5,449 bases of DNA, from the NCBI GenBank assembly GCA_964611635.1, contig CAZTAS010000334.1:1-5449 (forward strand). The letters run 5' to 3'. Both the position numbers and the translations under genes were made by a program. This DNA comes from JAFDED01 sp964611635. Its GTDB lineage: Bacteria; Desulfobacterota; JAFDED01. Shown one piece after another: positions 1 through 5,449 of this stretch. Every line of letters starts with the position of its first letter. Positions within the stretch are counted from its first letter, which is position 1. Under the pieces are notes generated by a model that was not told the DNA's origin, made no database searches, and saw only the letters and a list, made by a program, of their open reading frames with translations.

Positions 1-53
1 TTTCTTTATTCAGTTTTCAAAGAGCTTTTTTCAAAGCGCTAAAGTGTTACAAA
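1..53 (-). repeat. Left copy of 53-bp terminal inverted repeat, rRNA-leader-like
   Basis: These 53 bases are the exact reverse complement of 5395-5447. Read on the minus strand the repeat contains GCTCTTTGAAAA (14-25), which resembles the boxA antitermination element found in bacterial rRNA leaders and spacers, followed by ACTGAATAAAG. That wording is typical of sequence just upstream of 16S or 23S rRNA. The sequence inward of the repeat (54 onward) differs between the two ends, so the repeat itself is short. No transposase lies between the copies. The best reading is the edge of an rRNA operon transcribed leftward out of the window. The repeat is seen directly; the rRNA assignment is inference. 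Confidence 0.8.
14..25 (-). promoter_or_regulatory. Candidate boxA antitermination element, left end
   Basis: The minus strand reads GCTCTTTGAAAA, close to the E. coli boxA core TGCTCTTTA. In rRNA leaders this element is bound as RNA by NusB/NusE to prevent Rho-dependent termination. A second CTTTGAAAA lies 14 bases upstream on the same strand (28-36). No rRNA gene is included in the window, so the assignment rests on motif wording only. Confidence 0.45.
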
Positions 54-302
54 AAATTAAATACTCTTCAAGCTGTCTAAGAAGAGCCAGAGCGATTCAG
101 GCGTTGAATATGGCCTCAGGTACATGATGAGTATCAATAGAAAAACAGACAATATTCAAAATGATGATCCATGATTTATCAGGGCAACGGCACAAATGCC
201 ATTAGATTTTGCCATTTGGATGAAGCAGCTTGATTTTATATTGCAATATTTTTAAAAGTACTGATAGTGAAAAGTGATCTACAATTCCCTATTATAGCAT
301 CC
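54..302. other. Gene-free AT-rich intergenic region
   Basis: No convincing coding frame is seen on either strand. The stretch would carry the promoter of the leftward rRNA operon if the left end really is its leader, but I found no well-spaced -35/-10 pair on the minus strand. A 12-bp AT-rich palindrome (ATATTGCAATAT, 238-249) is the only local structure noticed and may be chance in sequence of this composition. Confidence 0.5.
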
Positions 303-347
303 AAAAACAATATGCTTTCTTCTACTATTCAATAGAGTTACATATTG
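303..347 (-). terminator. Weak candidate terminator after the M28 peptidase gene
   Basis: About 30 bases downstream of the peptidase stop codon, the minus strand reads CATATTG's partner CAATATG (341-347), a 26-base loop containing a small inner repeat CTATTGAATAG, then CATATTG (308-314), followed directly by five Ts (303-307). The placement and T run suit an intrinsic terminator, but the stem is only seven AT-rich pairs and the loop is long, so this is tentative. Confidence 0.3.
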
Positions 348-376
348 ATTATTTCAGACTTGTCCCATCAGACTCA

Positions 377-1371
377 TCAATGATCAGAGAGGAAGAATAT
401 GAGGAGACTATCCACCAGTTCAGCCATAAATCTGTAGTCCAAGTTGTCCATGGTATCCGATGACAGGTGATAATGAGGGTTACGGTAAAAAGAGGAATCT
501 GTTATCATGACCGCTTTGAAACCCCGATCCCAGAAGGAAGAATGGTCGCTGAGCCTCACGGAAGGGAGCAGCCATCCTCTGAATGGAACGGACAGCTTGA
601 CCACAGGGAGTTCCGGGTTCTTTAGGAAAGCCTGTAATAATGAGTTTGTAAATTCTCTGGAGCTAAAATCGCCGACAATGCCAATAAAATTGCCTTCTTT
701 GGGATAGCCCAAGAACATTAATGGGAAAGGATAACTTTGACAGCCCGGATTATGACAGGTGTAGCCCACCATCTCCAGGCAAATCATTCCAGCTATCTTT
801 TCTTTTTCTTTCCTTGCCTTCCTTGCATACACCCTGCTTCCCATGTACCGTGTGCCAAAAACCGGAGGTTCCTCCAGAGCAAAGGATACAAATTTCACTG
901 CCAGGTCCAGTTCGTCTCGGCCCTTCAATGCTTTTAAATGTCGGGCAGTCTCTAGCTGAACGGCTATGGAACTGGCGTTATCGTCAGCACCAATCGTACC
1001 GGCTACCGAGTCATAATGGGCTCCCAGTAGGTAGCGTTTAGAGGGATTGGCACATAAAGAGATCTCTGCCACGACATTGGCTACCGTTAGATCCCTATAC
1101 CNNNNNNNNNNTACCTATATGGTTCGCTATGTACAGGCAGGCCTATATTTTGATAAAATGATTCGATGTACTTTGCCGTCCTTTTGAGGTTTTCAGGCAT
1201 GAAGACACTCCTCTCACCAATGGTTAGCGTGAGTGTCCTGAGGTGATCTTCTAATCTTTCAATGGTCTTATGAATGTCGATCATTGATCTCTCCCTGATT
1301 ATGGTGTTTTCAGAGCGAACGGCAAAAGCCATAAGCAGTAAGCTAAGTAAAATAGTAAACCATTTTATCAT
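377..1371 (-). CDS. Secreted M28-family zinc aminopeptidase (sequence gap inside)
   Basis: This is a metallopeptidase of family M28, which removes N-terminal residues from peptides using two zinc ions. The N-terminus (MIKWFTILLSLLLMAFA) is a clear Sec signal peptide, so the enzyme acts in the periplasm or outside the cell. All expected metal-binding and catalytic residues are visible: AHYDS (His at 1016-1018), GADDNAS (bridging Asp at 983-985), LEEPP (the two Glu near 869-874), CLEMVGY (Glu at 773-775) and SDHSSFW (His at 542-544). EEPP...GTRYMGSRVYA is a familiar signature of one bacterial M28 subgroup. I chose ATG at 1371 over the in-frame TTG one codon upstream; the Shine-Dalgarno match is weak (CAGG). 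Ten Ns (1102-1111) put the two halves out of frame. Merging the flanks by their shared TACC restores one frame of 326 residues, a normal length. The gene is therefore probably intact. Its exact substrate is unknown. Confidence 0.88.
1102..1111. other. Assembly gap (10 Ns) inside the M28 gene
   Basis: Ten unknown bases interrupt the peptidase gene. The plus-strand sequence ends in CCCTATACC before the gap and resumes with TACCTATATGG after it, so the flanks share TACC. Removing the Ns and one copy of TACC deletes 14 bases and joins the two coding halves in frame, which suggests the gap has negative length and no sequence is missing. Confidence 0.9.
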
Positions 1372-1414
1372 CAAAACAACCTGAAAATGTCTGGAAAAGT
1401 TTGGTAGAAAAGAT

Positions 1415-1668
1415 CTATTCGGACTCAGCTTTCGCCATCTTTTTGTTTTTCGAGGATCTCATTATGGTTTTTCTCACTCAAATGCTGACCGCCATAATCT
1501 TAGATCACAACGATGCGTTAGAGAGAAGTCAAAAATTAGGGTCAGGTGATCCATCCGTTCAGTTGTCAGGGTTGGCTCTCCGAAGGTCTGCGTCCAGTCC
1601 GCAAAGCCCGGATTTGTGGTGTTAATTACTGGAAAATTCTGATGCTGATCATCTGGGAAGGGACATAT
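1415..1668 (-). pseudogene. Decayed C-terminal remnant of an IS21-type IstB ATPase
   Basis: IstB is the AAA+ helper ATPase of IS21-family transposition. On the minus strand, codons from about 1641 to 1540 read QNFPVINTT, NPGFADWTQTFGEP and TLTTERMDHLT. This follows the conserved IstB C-terminal pattern: I-T-[ST]-N, then F-x-x-W-x-x-x-F-G-x-x-x-L, then a D-R-L-T-H-like segment. The frame opens after a stop at 1678-1680 without a start codon and closes at TGA 1474-1476. In another frame the region just beyond reads SI*VRKT and ends KAESE with a stop at 1415-1417. That resembles the usual S-Y-R-x-R tail of IstB with an Arg codon turned into TGA. So only about 85 of some 250 residues remain, with at least one frameshift and one internal stop. 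IstA, the Walker motifs and the IS ends are absent. The family assignment comes from motif recognition without an alignment. Confidence 0.6.
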
Positions 1669-1873
1669 TAAGGCATGTTAAGGAATGGGGGCGCACCAGG
1701 AGGCTTGGAGCCTCCCGATGCGCAAATACTTCCCTCAAATGCGTTTCGGGCGTAACAAAAGCTATCCTGCTACCTTGAAAGCACGCTATTTATCCTCGCT
1801 GCACTTTTACTTTTTCACGGTGACAGCGTAACCGAAGTCAGTACTATTTTTTTCTATTTCACACCCTTAAAGC
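1669..1873. other. Gene-free spacer between the IstB remnant and the binding-protein gene
   Basis: No coding frame is supported here. It contains a strong bipartite hairpin (1691-1723) and a near-perfect tandem 10-mer, TTAAGGCATG then TTAAGGAATG (1668-1687). No stem followed by a T run on the minus strand was found after the transporter operon, so its transcription end is not obvious. Confidence 0.5.
1691..1723. repeat. Strong bipartite hairpin without a T tract
   Basis: The inner stem GGAGGCT (1699-1705) pairs with AGCCTCC (1709-1715) around a three-base loop. The outer stem GCGCA (1691-1695) pairs with TGCGC (1719-1723) across a symmetric 3x3 internal loop. That gives twelve base pairs, mostly GC. 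It lies about 150 bases downstream of the binding-protein stop codon. With no T run on either strand it is not a classical intrinsic terminator. It could be a 3'-end stabiliser, a REP-like element or a relic of the IS insertion. Confidence 0.6.
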
Positions 1874-3421
1874 CTATTCTCGGTATGCATACCTCAGGTT
1901 AAGCGTCTCGCTGGGCAGCACGACGACGTCTTTGATTGCCTTTTGATGGCCCACCGCGATGTTTTCATAGTGCAGCCAGACATATGGGCACTCTTTCCAA
2001 ATGAGCGCCTGCATTTTATCAAAGAGATCCTGGCGCTTTTTCTCGTCAAACGTGGATTCAGCCATTTCGATGAGCTTGTCCACCTCGGGATTGGAATACC
2101 CGATGCGGTGAGAGCTCATTTTGACGTGCTCAGTGTGGAATAATCGATGGAGATGGAACGTCATGTATGGGCTGGCCGTGCCTCCGATGAGGAGGTCTTT
2201 TTTCCTTTCAACCGGTAGCTGACGCATCAAATTAACGTGAGCACCCCATTCGCGGAACAGCAGCTTTGCCCGAATCCCTACCGCATTATAGTATCCCTGG
2301 ATTGCCTCCATGACCTGGCGATCTTTGAGGTATCTTCCGGTGGAGGAGTTGAGTAATACATCTATGCCATCGGGGTAGCCTGCCTCGGCCAACAACTTCT
2401 TGGCCTTCTCCGGGTTATATGTATAAGGCTTCTGGGCCTTCCAGCCCTTCACAAAACGGCAGGAGGGAGATGTAGAGGGTGTTCCGAAGCCCTGAAGGAC
2501 GTTCTTGCATATAGCCTCCTTGTCAATGGCATAGTTGAGGGCCTGCCGGACCCGAACATCCTTGAAATAGGGCTGTGCGTTGTTGATTTCCAGGTTAATG
2601 GCCAACTGGATAGGGTAGACCTTAATTTCGATCTGTGGGTTCTCTTTAAGACGCGGGAAGTCTTCGGGGAAGATTCGCGTGACGACGTCTGCCTCACCAG
2701 TTTCCAGCATGTTTGCCCGAGCTGCCCCTTCCGGTACATTAAGTTGGATGATTTTTTCAAATTTCGGCTTGTATGGGCCCGTGTAGTAAGGATTAGGCAC
2801 GCAGGTAGGATTCTGGCCCGGAGCCCACTCCAGCAGCTTATAGGGGCCGGTGCCAACCGGGTGAATCTTAACTTTCTTACCCCACTTTTTAACATTAGCC
2901 GGATCATGGATATAAGAGGAATTATCCGCCAAGAGTGTCAGCAGATCGGGGAACGGGGCATGGGTGATAAACTGGACGGTATAATCGTCCAACACTTTGA
3001 CTTCCTTAATGACCTTGTAGTTAGCTCTGCGTCGTGCACCCGCCTTGGGGTCAAGGATGCGATCAAAGGTAAACTTTACCGCATGGGCGTTAAATGGATT
3101 CCCATTGGCAAACTTCACGCCTTTGCGGAGGTGGAAAGTCCAGGTTATTTTATCGCTGCTGAGTTCCCATGACTCGGCGAGGTCCGGCTCGACTTCAGGC
3201 ATTGTGCGGCCGAAGGTCACCAACTGGCCAAACAGAAGCTTGTAGAGGTGCTGGTGGTTGCCGGCTGTGTCCACAGGCGGATCCAGTCCATATACCTCCT
3301 GGCTCTCCACAATAACGAGGGTTGCCGGTTCTTTGGCTGCCCATGAGGCCGAAAATGGAATCGATAGCCCCATAATGAGCACCATAATTATCATCAACCG
3401 ATGCACATCTGTAATTTTCAT
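1874..3421 (-). CDS. Periplasmic substrate-binding protein of a Dpp/Opp-family ABC importer
   Basis: This protein captures the ligand in the periplasm and delivers it to the permeases encoded upstream. It belongs to the family 5 extracellular solute-binding proteins (SBP_bac_5; DppA, OppA, NikA and GsiB relatives). From ATG at 3421 it has 515 residues, normal for the family. Residues 1-28 form a Sec signal peptide (basic start, hydrophobic core from about 9, likely cleavage at SWA/AK). There is no lipobox cysteine, so the protein is soluble. The family signature spans about 79-121 (PDLAESWELSSD, then TFHLRKGVKFANG and AVKFTFDRI). Later landmarks are GTGPYKLLEW and the FKDVRVRQALNYAIDKEAI segment. 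ATG codons at 3424 and 3421 are adjacent; I prefer 3421 because AAAGGAGG then sits at a better distance (six bases). Longer upstream extension would only overlap the permease gene. Ligand identity cannot be read from the sequence: dipeptide or oligopeptide is the default, and nickel, glutathione or other ligands remain possible. Confidence 0.93.
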   Translation of the reverse strand: MKITDVHRLMIIMVLIMGLSIPFSASWAAKEPATLVIVESQEVYGLDPPVDTAGNHQHLYKLLFGQLVTFGRTMPEVEPDLAESWELSSDKITWTFHLRKGVKFANGNPFNAHAVKFTFDRILDPKAGARRRANYKVIKEVKVLDDYTVQFITHAPFPDLLTLLADNSSYIHDPANVKKWGKKVKIHPVGTGPYKLLEWAPGQNPTCVPNPYYTGPYKPKFEKIIQLNVPEGAARANMLETGEADVVTRIFPEDFPRLKENPQIEIKVYPIQLAINLEINNAQPYFKDVRVRQALNYAIDKEAICKNVLQGFGTPSTSPSCRFVKGWKAQKPYTYNPEKAKKLLAEAGYPDGIDVLLNSSTGRYLKDRQVMEAIQGYYNAVGIRAKLLFREWGAHVNLMRQLPVERKKDLLIGGTASPYMTFHLHRLFHTEHVKMSSHRIGYSNPEVDKLIEMAESTFDEKKRQDLFDKMQALIWKECPYVWLHYENIAVGHQKAIKDVVVLPSETLNLRYAYRE

Positions 3422-3427
3422 CATGCT

Positions 3428-3435
3428 CCTCCTTT
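3428..3435 (-). promoter_or_regulatory. Strong Shine-Dalgarno site of the binding-protein gene
   Basis: The minus strand reads AAAGGAGG, an almost ideal ribosome-binding site. It lies three bases before the first ATG (3424) and six before the second (3421), which favours the second. It is far better than the sites before either permease gene, consistent with the need for excess binding protein. Confidence 0.75.
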
Positions 3436-3442
3436 CATTACC

Positions 3443-3458
3443 CAACATGGATATGTTG
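3443..3458 (-). repeat. Small hairpin in the permease C to binding-protein spacer
   Basis: CAACAT (3443-3448) pairs with ATGTTG (3453-3458) around a four-base loop, eight bases upstream of the AAAGGAGG ribosome-binding site. In the operon transcript it would sit next to the translation start region. It may protect the 5' end of a processed binding-protein mRNA or affect initiation; neither is shown. Confidence 0.45.
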
Positions 3459-3466
3459 ATTATTAC

Positions 3467-3484
3467 GATGCGTTTAAACGCATC
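3467..3484. promoter_or_regulatory. 18-bp perfect palindrome before the binding-protein gene
   Basis: GATGCGTTTAAACGCATC is identical to its reverse complement. It lies between the permease C stop codon and the binding-protein start. As DNA it could be an operator for a dimeric regulator; as RNA it would form a six-pair GC-containing stem with a UUUAAA loop. A loose -10-like GTAATAAT follows it on the minus strand, so an internal promoter is conceivable but unsupported by a good -35 box. Confidence 0.45.
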
Positions 3485-3498
3485 ACATTGGTTGCAGA

Positions 3499-4344
3499 TC
3501 ATTTCAACGTACCTCGAAGCCGGGGATCCATCATGTCCCTTAAGCTGTCTCCGAAAACGTTGAAACCAATCACCACGAGCATAATGGCCAGCCCTGGAAA
3601 AACACAAATGTGTGGGGCTGTCCGCAGGAAGGTCCTTCCCGTGCTGAGCATGGCACCCCATTCGGGAATGGGGGGCTGGGCCCCCAGCCCGAGAAAGCTC
3701 AGCGCTGATGCCGTTATGATAGCTGTGGCCAGACGCAGCGTAAATTGGACCAACACCGGTGCAAAGACGTTGGGGAAGATGTGGACAAAAAGTATCCGAA
3801 GGTGGCTGCTGCCTATTGCCTCGGACGCGCGAATGAAATCCTCATTCTTGACAGCCAGTACGGATCCCCTGATGAGCCGGGCGAAAATGGGGATAGAGGA
3901 GACCCCGATGGCCACTATTACACTTATAATACCAGGCCCGGTAATAGCGATGATAACAATTGCCAGGAGTAAGCCGGGAAAGGCCATCATAATATCAATC
4001 AAACGCATCAAGACCTGATCCACCCAGCCCCCATAATAAGCGGCCAGGGCGCCCCAATTGCAGCCTAACACTAATGCCAACCCAACTCCGCCCACGCCTA
4101 TAATCAACGAGAGCCGGGATCCCACTATTATTCGACTGAGAATGTCGCGGCCCAACTCGTCGGTGCCGAGCCAATTAACTTTGTTTGGTGGAATACGAGC
4201 CTTTGACAAGTCCATCTTTATCGGGTCAAAGGGCGCCAACCACGGAGCGAAGAAAGCGGTTAATAAAAAGATAACGATCAACACCGCCCCCACCAGCCCG
4301 GTGCGATGCCTACTCAGTCTTTTCCAAGCGCCTGCTTCTTTCAT
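3499..4344 (-). CDS. dppC: ABC importer permease, DppC family
   Basis: This is the second membrane subunit of a peptide/nickel-type ABC importer, forming with the DppB-like partner the path through the inner membrane. The 281 residues match the family length. Residues 16-38 form the first membrane helix. GTDELGRDILSRIIVGSR (60-77) is the classic DppC signature, followed by the AAYYGGWVDQVLMRLIDI segment (from 101). The EAA loop that docks onto an ATPase is at 173-192 (ASEAIGSSHLRILFVHIFPN). The C-terminus has the usual FNVFGDSLRDMMDPRLRG. Its ATG overlaps the stop of the upstream permease by one base (TAATG), so translation is probably coupled; its own ribosome-binding site is weak (AAGAAG). 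The binding-protein gene follows about 75 bases later. The name reflects the family: OppC, NikC or GsiD function cannot be excluded. Confidence 0.93.
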   Translation of the reverse strand: MKEAGAWKRLSRHRTGLVGAVLIVIFLLTAFFAPWLAPFDPIKMDLSKARIPPNKVNWLGTDELGRDILSRIIVGSRLSLIIGVGGVGLALVLGCNWGALAAYYGGWVDQVLMRLIDIMMAFPGLLLAIVIIAITGPGIISVIVAIGVSSIPIFARLIRGSVLAVKNEDFIRASEAIGSSHLRILFVHIFPNVFAPVLVQFTLRLATAIITASALSFLGLGAQPPIPEWGAMLSTGRTFLRTAPHICVFPGLAIMLVVIGFNVFGDSLRDMMDPRLRGTLK

Positions 4345-5276
4345 TATGTGCTTCTTATTTTTTCGCGTATTCTAGGATCTATTAACGCATACGTGAGATC
4401 CACCATTAAATTTACGATAACAAAGCTGGTGGCTATGAGAAGAATGGCTCCCTGGACCACCGGATAATCGCGCCATCGGATGGATTCTACTAAAAACATT
4501 CCCAGTCCCGGGTACGCGAACACTGTCTCGGTGACCACAGCGCCGGCCAGTAAGTAACCGAAGCGCAGCCCGATGATCGTTATTGTCGGGATCAAAGCAT
4601 TCCTGAGGGCATGCTTCCAAATGACCCGCATTTCGGCCACGCCTTTGGAACGAGCTGTGCGGATGTAATCGTTGCGCAAAACCTCAAGCATGGTAGATCG
4701 TGTCAGCCGGGCAATGATGGCCGCTGCACTGAATCCAAGTGTGGCGGCGGGAAGGACCACATGGCGAAATGTTCCCGCTCCTGCGGTGGGAAACCAGCCG
4801 AGCTTTACCGAAAATAGATACATCGCCAGGAGGCCCGACCAGAAGGTCGGCATCGAAACGCCTAGGATGGCAACTAACATGGACGAATAATCGAACATTG
4901 AATACTGTCTTGTAGCCGAAATAATTCCCGAGGGCAGACCAATGGCTACTGAAATACATAGGCTTACGATTGCTAAAATTAGTGTTCGTGGGAACCGTAC
5001 GGCCAGTTCATCTGATACATCTCGAAATGTTCTCAGGGAAGTACCGAAATCCCCCAGGCACGCATTGCTGATGAACGTCCAGTACTGAATGTGCAAGGGC
5101 TTATCAAGATTTAAGTTCTTCCTGATCTGCTTTATGTCCTCGGTGGATGCATCCTCTCCTGCCAAGAGAGTAGCAGGGTCACCGGGGATAAAATGAAGCA
5201 TAGAAAAGACAATAATAGATACCCCAAACAAGACCAATATCAAGGCGAACATGCGATGGACTAAATAAGCAGACAT
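4344..5276 (-). CDS. dppB: ABC importer permease, DppB family
   Basis: This is the first membrane subunit of the same importer. With ATG at 5276 it has 310 residues, as expected. The N-terminal helix (about 9-30, LILVLFGVSIIVFSMLHF) leads into PGDPATLLAG. The periplasmic segment includes LGDFGTSLRTFRDVSDEL. The core reads SMPTFWSGLLAMYLFSVKLG, then WFPTAGAGTFRHVVLPA. The EAA loop for ATPase contact lies at about 207-230 (TARSKGVAEMRVIWKHALRN), and VVTETVFAYPGLG is also typical. A GTG at 5291 would add five residues but lacks a ribosome-binding site, while GGAAG precedes the ATG at 5276, so I chose the latter. It is the first gene of the operon, transcribed away from the right-hand rRNA-leader-like sequence. 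Substrate class is the same open question as for its partners. Confidence 0.93.
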   Translation of the reverse strand: MSAYLVHRMFALILVLFGVSIIVFSMLHFIPGDPATLLAGEDASTEDIKQIRKNLNLDKPLHIQYWTFISNACLGDFGTSLRTFRDVSDELAVRFPRTLILAIVSLCISVAIGLPSGIISATRQYSMFDYSSMLVAILGVSMPTFWSGLLAMYLFSVKLGWFPTAGAGTFRHVVLPAATLGFSAAAIIARLTRSTMLEVLRNDYIRTARSKGVAEMRVIWKHALRNALIPTITIIGLRFGYLLAGAVVTETVFAYPGLGMFLVESIRWRDYPVVQGAILLIATSFVIVNLMVDLTYALIDPRIREKIRST

Positions 5277-5291
5277 TCGTCTTCCCGACAC

Positions 5292-5394
5292 ATGATCAGT
5301 GTGTTTGAGATTAGACCGTATCCATCTGCAAACCCCACTTTAGCTTTTCCTTATTAGATGTTGCCAATGATAGGATTATGATATAACTTGCTGA
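5292..5394. promoter_or_regulatory. Putative divergent promoter region, importer operon and rightward rRNA leader
   Basis: This 100-base AT-rich gap separates the importer operon (minus) from the presumed rRNA leader (plus) and should hold promoters for both. On the plus strand TTGCCA (5361-5366) and TATAAC (5382-5387) resemble -35 and -10 boxes but with a short 15-base spacer. On the minus strand a TTGGCA sits over the same place with only a poor -10 (GCTAAA) 17 bases on. These are guesses from consensus matching. Confidence 0.3.
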
Positions 5395-5447
5395 TTTGTA
5401 ACACTTTAGCGCTTTGAAAAAAGCTCTTTGAAAACTGAATAAAGAAA
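5395..5447 (+). repeat. Right copy of 53-bp terminal inverted repeat, rRNA-leader-like
   Basis: Exact reverse complement of 1-53. It reads outward (plus strand) as TGTAACACTTTAGCG, then two CTTTGAAAA copies (5412-5420 and 5426-5434), then ACTGAATAAAG. The inward neighbour here is the permease operon and not a 16S gene, which argues for a leader upstream of 16S rather than the 16S-23S spacer. Confidence 0.8.
5423..5434 (+). promoter_or_regulatory. Candidate boxA antitermination element, right end
   Basis: GCTCTTTGAAAA matches the boxA core of rRNA leaders, in outward orientation. An upstream near-copy, GCGCTTTGAAAA (5409-5420), differs by one base and lies 14 bases away. The rRNA gene itself would begin beyond the window. 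Confidence 0.45.
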
Positions 5448-5449
5448 AA

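Noticed and set aside
377..1371. M28 gene as a frameshifted pseudogene
   Set aside because: The only break falls on the ten Ns, all catalytic residues are kept, and merging the flanks through the shared TACC restores a full-length frame.
1401..1625. 74-residue plus-strand open frame
   Set aside because: It is antisense to the IstB remnant, has no recognisable motif and no good ribosome-binding site.
1816..1835. Possible terminator hairpin after the binding-protein gene (CGGT...ACCG)
   Set aside because: The stem is only four pairs with a nine-base loop and is followed by an A-rich, not T-rich, tract on the minus strand.
2744..3172. 142-residue plus-strand open frame inside the binding-protein gene
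   Set aside because: It is a complementary-strand shadow of a well-supported gene with no family resemblance.
3422..3661. N-terminal extension of the binding protein up to 3661
   Set aside because: It overlaps the end of the DppC-like gene in another frame and places the signal peptide internally; the strong ribosome-binding site at 3428-3435 marks the true start.
3401..4018. 205-residue plus-strand open frame across the permease C gene
   Set aside because: It is antisense to a gene with clear DppC signatures; its composition reflects the opposite strand of membrane-helix codons.
5277..5291. GTG start at 5291 for the DppB-like permease
   Set aside because: It has no Shine-Dalgarno sequence, and the ATG at 5276 is preceded by GGAAG and gives the usual N-terminus of the family.
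1..5449. The terminal inverted repeats as ends of a large transposon
   Set aside because: No transposase or integrase lies between them, and the repeat wording (boxA-like, ACTGAATAAAG) fits an rRNA leader much better. The cargo is ordinary metabolic genes.

Overview
The window reads as one short bacterial scaffold: it contains an internal run of ten Ns (1102-1111) and both ends carry the same inverted sequence. The cell is most likely Gram-negative. Two products carry Sec-type signal peptides without a lipobox cysteine, and the solute-binding protein therefore looks periplasmic rather than lipid-anchored. The style of the rRNA-leader-like ends, the M28 peptidase and the oligopeptide transporter would fit a Desulfobacterota-type ('deltaproteobacterial') genome, but this placement is an impression, not a measurement.

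Layout, left to right. Positions 1-53 and 5395-5447 are a perfect 53-bp inverted repeat containing a boxA-like GCTCTTTGAAAA on the outward-reading strand, so both ends look like the leader of an rRNA operon pointing out of the window. Positions 54-376 hold no gene, only a weak candidate terminator. Positions 377-1371 (minus) encode a secreted M28-family zinc aminopeptidase, interrupted by the N run. The flanks of that run overlap by four bases in a way that restores the reading frame, so the gene is probably intact. Positions 1415-1668 (minus) are the decayed C-terminal end of an IS21-type IstB ATPase. Positions 1669-1873 hold a strong two-part hairpin and no gene.

Positions 1874-5276 (minus) form a three-gene operon in the order permease B, permease C, periplasmic substrate-binding protein, belonging to the dipeptide/oligopeptide/nickel (Dpp/Opp/Nik/Gsi) ABC importer family. 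B and C overlap by one base (TAATG). The binding-protein gene follows after a 73-77 base spacer with an 18-bp perfect palindrome, a small hairpin and a very strong Shine-Dalgarno sequence. No ATPase gene is present, so the importer must borrow ATPases encoded elsewhere.

Functional reading: the permeases and binding protein would import small peptides (or another Dpp-family ligand), and the exported M28 peptidase could release amino acids or short peptides outside the cytoplasm. All genes lie on the minus strand, but the peptidase is separated from the transporter by about 500 bases containing the IS remnant, so shared transcription is doubtful. I do not see a convincing novel system. The items most worth checking are the outward rRNA-leader ends, the paired inverted repeats before the binding-protein gene, and the false frameshift at the N run.
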